Source: DASSHC01 sp035693105 (lineage in GTDB: Bacteria > Chloroflexota > Chloroflexia > Thermomicrobiales > Thermomicrobiaceae). From it: a stretch of 8,779 bases of DNA. Positions 5,589 through 8,779 of the stretch are shown here, piece by piece. The notes under the pieces were generated by a model. It ran no database searches. It saw nothing but the letters and a program-made list of their open reading frames with translations, and was not told where the DNA came from. The stretch lies in the NCBI GenBank assembly GCA_035693105.1, contig DASSHC010000070.1:1-8779 (forward strand). Direction: 5' to 3'. Position 1 is the stretch's first letter. Each line of letters opens with the position of its first letter. The position numbers were made by a program, and so were the translations under genes.

Positions 5589-7349
5589 CTACTTATCCAG
5601 CCAGATGGTCTCGGCGTAGAAGATCTCCGGGATCTGGCGGTAGCCCTTGACGTACTTCTGGAATCCCGGCAGGTAGTAGGCGTGGTACAGGAAGGCGAAC
5701 GCGGCCTCCTTGCGGGCCAGGTCTTGCAGGTCCTGGAAGTCCTTGGCACGCCGCGCCTGATCGGTCGTCGCGCGCTCGTCGTCGAGGAATTGCTTCGCCT
5801 CGGGCTTGTTCCACTTGCCGGTGTTCCACGGCCCATCAGGGTAGAAGAAGTTGTAGTCGTTGTCATCGGGGTCGGCATCGACGACGCTGCCCTGGATGGC
5901 CATTTGATACTGGCCGTTTTGCCAGCGGTTGTTGTAGTCGGCGTCCTGCAGCAAGACGAGATTGATATCGACCCCGATCTTCAAAATCAGGTTCCGCAAC
6001 GTATCCTCGTTGCGGTGGTCGCTGGCACCGGCGAGCAACTCCGGCTTGATCTTGGTCAGACCAGAGGATTCGGCCAGTTGCTTGGCGGCGTCCACATCGA
6101 ACTTCTCGGGATCGTCCTTGAGGTCCGCCTCGGTCTGGGTGGCCCAGGCGAAGGCCGGGGCGATCGCGCCGACGCTCGGCTCGGCCAGTCCGAAGAGCGC
6201 CGTCTTGATGAACTGGTCGCGGTCAATCCCCTTGGCGATCGCCATGCGCGCGTCCTGATTGTTGAACGGTGCCGTGGCCGTGTTGAACTGCACGGCGATC
6301 CAGTTGGTGCCGTGAACCTTCAAGACCTCGACATTGTCATTGCCCTGAAGCTGGGCGTAGCCCTGTGGCGGCACCTCGTTCATAGCGTCGATGTCGCCGG
6401 CGGCCAGGGCGTTCACCTGGCTGGACGGCTCCGGGATGAACTTGACCACGATCTTGTCGAGCAGCGGGCGTCCTGCATACCAGTCATCGAAGGCCTCCAT
6501 GGTGAAGCCGGACTGCGCGTTCATCGACTCTGGCACAAGCTTGAACGGCCCGCAGCCGACCGGCTTGAGCAGGAACTGGTCTTCGCCGATCTGCTCGACG
6601 GCCTTCTGCGGCACCGGCGTCAGGGCGCGGCCCGGCCCGCGGGTGCAGGTGGTGGCCAGGAAGGGCGCGAAGGGCGCACTAAAGGTGAGGGTGAAGGTTT
6701 GGTCGTCTGGCGCATCCGCCTTCGTGATTCCCTTCAGCTTGTTGGCGTGCGGCGAGGCGAGCTTCGGGTCCAAGGTGCGGTTATAGGTATAGACGAAGTC
6801 CTTCGCCGTCAGCGGATCGCCGTTGTGGAACTTCAGCCCCTGACGGATATGGAAGGTGTAGTTGAGGCCGTCGTTCGAGATGTCCCACTTCTCGGCCAGA
6901 TCGGGGACAATGTTCAGTTTCTCGTCGAACTGCACCAGCGCGGAGAAGAGCTGCGGGAGCAGCTCGCCCGCGACGCGACCGGTGCTGATGCGGGCTGGAT
7001 CCAGTTGCAGCAACTGCTGGACGTTGTAGCCGTAGGTGAGCGTGCCGCCCTTTTTCCCCTGCGGCGCCTGGGTGGCAGCCGCGACCGCCGTGGCCGCCGG
7101 CGATCCCGGTGCGCTGCCCGCTGGGCTCGCGCTGGCGGTCGCCGCCGGGGTAGTCCCCCCGCTCGCGGCCGCGCTCGTCGCTGTCGTGCCGCCGCCGCTG
7201 GCCGCGCTGGTGGCGGCCGGCGTCGTGTTGTTGCTGCTGCTGCCGCAGGCCGCCAGCAATCCAGCAGCGCCGGCGGCGCCGACGACACCGAGCATCGACC
7301 GACGAGTAACCCGCGACTCCAACAGCCATTTCCGATCGACCGGGTCCAT
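5589..7349 (-). CDS. ABC transporter substrate-binding lipoprotein, family 5 (peptide/nickel type)
   Basis: The 586-residue protein captures ligand outside the membrane and delivers it to the two permeases encoded next. The export region holds a twin-arginine-like motif, TRRSML (Arg16-Arg17), a hydrophobic Gly/Ala segment (about 20-34) and a lipobox LAAC with Cys35 as lipid anchor. A low-complexity Ala/Ser/Thr/Gly/Pro linker of about 60 residues follows (36-97). The family-5 binding domain starts at about 100 (GGTLTYGYN). Within it, LAEKWDISNDGLNYTFHIRQ, then LKFHNGDPLTAKDFVYTYNR, are strong family signatures. The ligand cannot be deduced; this family binds peptides, nickel, opines, sugars and others. 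The ATG at 7349 is preferred over a TTG at 7379 because GGAGGAGG (7359-7366) lies nine bases upstream and the shorter product has a normal signal peptide. The linker style is typical of Chloroflexota lipoproteins. It is the first gene of its operon. Confidence 0.93.
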   Translation of the reverse strand: MDPVDRKWLLESRVTRRSMLGVVGAAGAAGLLAACGSSSNNTTPAATSAASGGGTTATSAAASGGTTPAATASASPAGSAPGSPAATAVAAATQAPQGKKGGTLTYGYNVQQLLQLDPARISTGRVAGELLPQLFSALVQFDEKLNIVPDLAEKWDISNDGLNYTFHIRQGLKFHNGDPLTAKDFVYTYNRTLDPKLASPHANKLKGITKADAPDDQTFTLTFSAPFAPFLATTCTRGPGRALTPVPQKAVEQIGEDQFLLKPVGCGPFKLVPESMNAQSGFTMEAFDDWYAGRPLLDKIVVKFIPEPSSQVNALAAGDIDAMNEVPPQGYAQLQGNDNVEVLKVHGTNWIAVQFNTATAPFNNQDARMAIAKGIDRDQFIKTALFGLAEPSVGAIAPAFAWATQTEADLKDDPEKFDVDAAKQLAESSGLTKIKPELLAGASDHRNEDTLRNLILKIGVDINLVLLQDADYNNRWQNGQYQMAIQGSVVDADPDDNDYNFFYPDGPWNTGKWNKPEAKQFLDDERATTDQARRAKDFQDLQDLARKEAAFAFLYHAYYLPGFQKYVKGYRQIPEIFYAETIWLDK

Positions 7350-7358
7350 CACGCTGTT

Positions 7359-7366
7359 CCTCCTCC
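7359..7366 (-). promoter_or_regulatory. Strong ribosome binding site of the substrate-binding lipoprotein gene
   Basis: On the minus strand GGAGGAGG lies nine bases before the ATG at 7349. It decides the start against the in-frame TTG at 7379, which would place this site inside the coding sequence. Confidence 0.8.
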
Positions 7367-7378
7367 GCGGTGCGTACA

Positions 7379-7427
7379 ACCGCTCTCCGAGTTCCTCCGA
7401 TCAACTGGTCGAACCGTACCGCTCTCC
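7379..7427. repeat. 10-bp direct repeat in the leader of the transporter operon
   Basis: ACCGCTCTCC occurs at 7379-7388 and again at 7418-7427, 39 bases apart, roughly four helical turns. Both copies lie in the predicted 5' untranslated region, between the promoter and the lipoprotein start. This spacing would suit two sites for one regulator on the same DNA face, but a chance pair in pyrimidine-rich sequence is possible. Confidence 0.3.
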
Positions 7428-7479
7428 TCCTCGCGCGAGCAGCTAGGAACTTCCCATTCCGACACACCGAGACATTCTC

Positions 7480-7508
7480 ACTGTACCGACCGACACGGTA
7501 GCTGTCAA
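7480..7508 (-). promoter_or_regulatory. Sigma-70-type promoter of the ABC transporter operon
   Basis: On the minus strand a perfect -35 box TTGACA (7508-7503) is followed after exactly 17 bases by TACAGT (7485-7480), which matches the -10 consensus at four of six positions including the key first T, second A and last T. The predicted start near 7473 leaves a leader of about 120 bases before the ATG at 7349. The surrounding DNA (CATTCTCA, CGTTCATTTTG) is more AT-rich than the genes, as expected for a promoter. Confidence 0.65.
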
Positions 7509-7765
7509 TCGTTCATTTTGAGATCCGGCTCTCGGACAGGCACACTCCTGTGGGAAGCGCAAGAATGGCCGCTGCGGTCCTAAAACGCGGCGTAGTCCAA
7601 CCGGTCGGGCGGGATCTCTCTGCCGATGTACGTGCGAATATCGCGAACGGATGCTTTTCGGCACGCGCGTCTGGAGTCGCGATTGGTACGGGCGATGCGA
7701 TAGGGATGCGGAATGGTCGAGAATCGAGCGAGGTTGCAGACAGTGGCGATCGACCGTGGCGGATG
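7509..7765. other. Remainder of divergent spacer upstream of fgd
   Basis: This part of the 429-base gap between the transporter operon and fgd shows no gene I can support. Short open frames run through it but have no ribosome sites and no recognisable products. It should contain the fgd promoter, yet I see no convincing -35/-10 pair on the plus strand. The only symmetric features noticed are small, such as GCGA-ATA-TCGC at 7634-7644. Base composition is less GC-rich than in the neighbouring genes, which fits a regulatory spacer. Confidence 0.5.
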
Positions 7766-7772
7766 AAGGGAG
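7766..7772 (+). promoter_or_regulatory. Ribosome binding site fixing the GTG start of fgd
   Basis: AAGGGAG ends six bases before the GTG at 7779. A TGA at 7764-7766 closes the same reading frame just upstream, so no earlier start is possible. Confidence 0.8.
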
Positions 7773-7778
7773 TCCAGC

Positions 7779-8779
7779 GTGCTTACACTCGGCTACAAGG
7801 CGTCGGCGGAGCAGTTCGGGTCGCGCGAGCTGCTCGAGTTCTCGGTGCTGGCGCAGGAGGTCGGCTTCGACGCGGTGGTGGTCAGCGATCACTTCCAGCC
7901 GTGGAAGCACACCGGCGGTCACGCCCCCTACGCCTTCGCCTGGCTCGGCGCCGTCGGCGAACGTGCCGAGACGGTGCAGCTCGGCACCAGCGTGGTGGCC
8001 CCCACCTTCCGCTACAACCCGGCCATCGTGGCCCAGGCGATGGCGACGCTGGCCAGCCTCTTCCCCGGCCGCGTCTTCCTCGGCGTCGGCACCGGCGAGT
8101 CGATGAACGAGGTGCCGGCCACGGGGATGGAGTGGCCGGGCTTCAAGGAGCGCTTCGGGCGCCTGCGCGAGGCGATCGAGCTGATCCAGCGGCTCTGGAC
8201 CGAGGAGCGCGTCTCCTACCAGGGCCAGTACTACACCACGGTCAACGCCACGATCTATGAGCGCCCGCCGGAGCACATCCCGCTGCTGGTCGCCGCCTCG
8301 GGGCCGACCGCCGCCAAGCTGGCCGGGCGCGTCTCCGACGGCCTGATCGTGACCAGCGGCAAGGGGATGGAGTTGTATCGCGACAACTTGCTGCCGGCCT
8401 TCGTCGAGGCGGCACAGAAGGCGGGGCGCGACCCCAACGCGCTGACGCGCATGATCGAGGTCAAAGTCTCCTACGACCACGATCGGAAGCGGGCCATGGA
8501 GGACACGCGCAACTGGGCGGCGCTGGCGCTCTCCTCAGAGGAGAAGACCGGCGTCGAGGACCCGGTCGAGATGGAGCGGCTGGCCAGCCAGCTCGCGACC
8601 GAGCGCGCCGCCACGCGCTGGATCGTCTCCGACAACCCCGAGGATCAGATCGCGCGCATCCAGCCGTACATCGATCTCGGCTTCAACTATCTGGTCTTCC
8701 ACTCGCCCACGGAGGATCAGGAGCGTTTCCTGCGCCTCTACGGCGCCGAGATCCTACCCCGGCTGCGCGAACTGGCGGC
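7779..8779 (+). CDS. fgd: F420-dependent glucose-6-phosphate dehydrogenase, 3' end cut by window
   Basis: This enzyme oxidises glucose 6-phosphate to 6-phosphogluconolactone while reducing coenzyme F420, supplying F420H2 to other enzymes. It is a cytoplasmic luciferase-like TIM barrel. The 333 visible codons align along their whole length with the mycobacterial Fgd1 that I recall, beginning LGYKASAEQFGSREL. The catalytic and cofactor residues are present: Asp37 and His38 in SDHFQPW, Trp42, and Glu107 in GVGTGESMNE. So are the three phosphate-binding residues, equivalent to Lys198 (TSGKG), Lys259 (SSEEK) and Arg283 (ATRWIV) of Fgd1. Fgd1 has 336 residues, so only a few codons and the stop lie beyond the window. 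The GTG start follows AAGGGAG at six bases. It is transcribed divergently from the transporter operon; no other F420 gene is in the window. General F420-dependent oxidoreductase is the fallback, but residue conservation favours true Fgd. Confidence 0.93.
   Translation, partial: MLTLGYKASAEQFGSRELLEFSVLAQEVGFDAVVVSDHFQPWKHTGGHAPYAFAWLGAVGERAETVQLGTSVVAPTFRYNPAIVAQAMATLASLFPGRVFLGVGTGESMNEVPATGMEWPGFKERFGRLREAIELIQRLWTEERVSYQGQYYTTVNATIYERPPEHIPLLVAASGPTAAKLAGRVSDGLIVTSGKGMELYRDNLLPAFVEAAQKAGRDPNALTRMIEVKVSYDHDRKRAMEDTRNWAALALSSEEKTGVEDPVEMERLASQLATERAATRWIVSDNPEDQIARIQPYIDLGFNYLVFHSPTEDQERFLRLYGAEILPRLRELA

Noticed and set aside
5481..7583. A 700-codon open frame on the plus strand opposite the binding-protein gene
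   Set aside because: It mirrors the real gene in high-GC DNA, has no recognisable domain, and the opposite strand encodes an unmistakable family-5 lipoprotein with its own ribosome site and promoter.
7550..8260. Plus-strand frame of 236 codons overlapping the start of fgd
   Set aside because: It is out of frame with the Fgd homology, becomes Arg-rich once inside that gene and has no family resemblance. The Fgd frame starts at 7779.
7443..8480. A 345-codon minus-strand frame across the spacer and fgd
   Set aside because: It is antisense to the clear Fgd coding sequence over most of its length and crosses the predicted operon promoter; no family resemblance seen.

Overview
The window is GC-rich bacterial chromosome carrying seven genes, all with ordinary bacterial signals. 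Three things point to Chloroflexota, most likely a Thermomicrobia/Sphaerobacter-like lineage. The solute-binding lipoprotein has a long Ala/Ser/Thr/Gly/Pro linker after its lipid-anchor cysteine. There is an F420-dependent glucose-6-phosphate dehydrogenase. The intergenic palindromes have a GGGCAGAC/GTCTGCCC and CCTCTCCCA/TGGGAGAGG style that I associate with that phylum. An actinobacterium is the main alternative. The assignment is inference; no marker gene is present.

Layout from left to right. Positions 1-110 hold palindromic repeat sequence. Positions 111-1572 (minus strand) hold a two-gene unit, an alpha/beta hydrolase followed by an OsmC-family peroxidase. After a 138-base divergent spacer, 1711-3411 (plus strand) encodes a thiamine-diphosphate enzyme of the acetolactate synthase superfamily. 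It faces a minus-strand ABC-transporter operon across a convergent spacer (3412-3618) that contains a 138-bp element with imperfect terminal inverted repeats. The transporter operon reads leftward: substrate-binding lipoprotein (5589-7349), DppB-type permease (4553-5497), DppC-type permease (3619-4560). A good TTGACA/TACAGT promoter lies upstream, and a hairpin sits between the lipoprotein and permease genes. No ATPase gene of this transporter is in the window. A 429-base divergent spacer then leads to a plus-strand F420-dependent glucose-6-phosphate dehydrogenase gene (fgd), which starts at a GTG at 7779 and runs off the right edge a few codons short of its expected end.

Functionally this is a housekeeping/accessory metabolic neighbourhood. 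The three transporter genes form one coherent unit (uptake of peptides or another family-5 ligand), and hydrolase plus OsmC form another (probably detoxification of peroxides or esters). The thiamine-diphosphate enzyme and Fgd are single genes without obvious partners here. I found no convincing new multi-gene system. The most useful leads are the inverted-repeat element, the transporter regulatory signals, the unassigned substrate of the thiamine-diphosphate enzyme, and the hydrolase/OsmC pairing.
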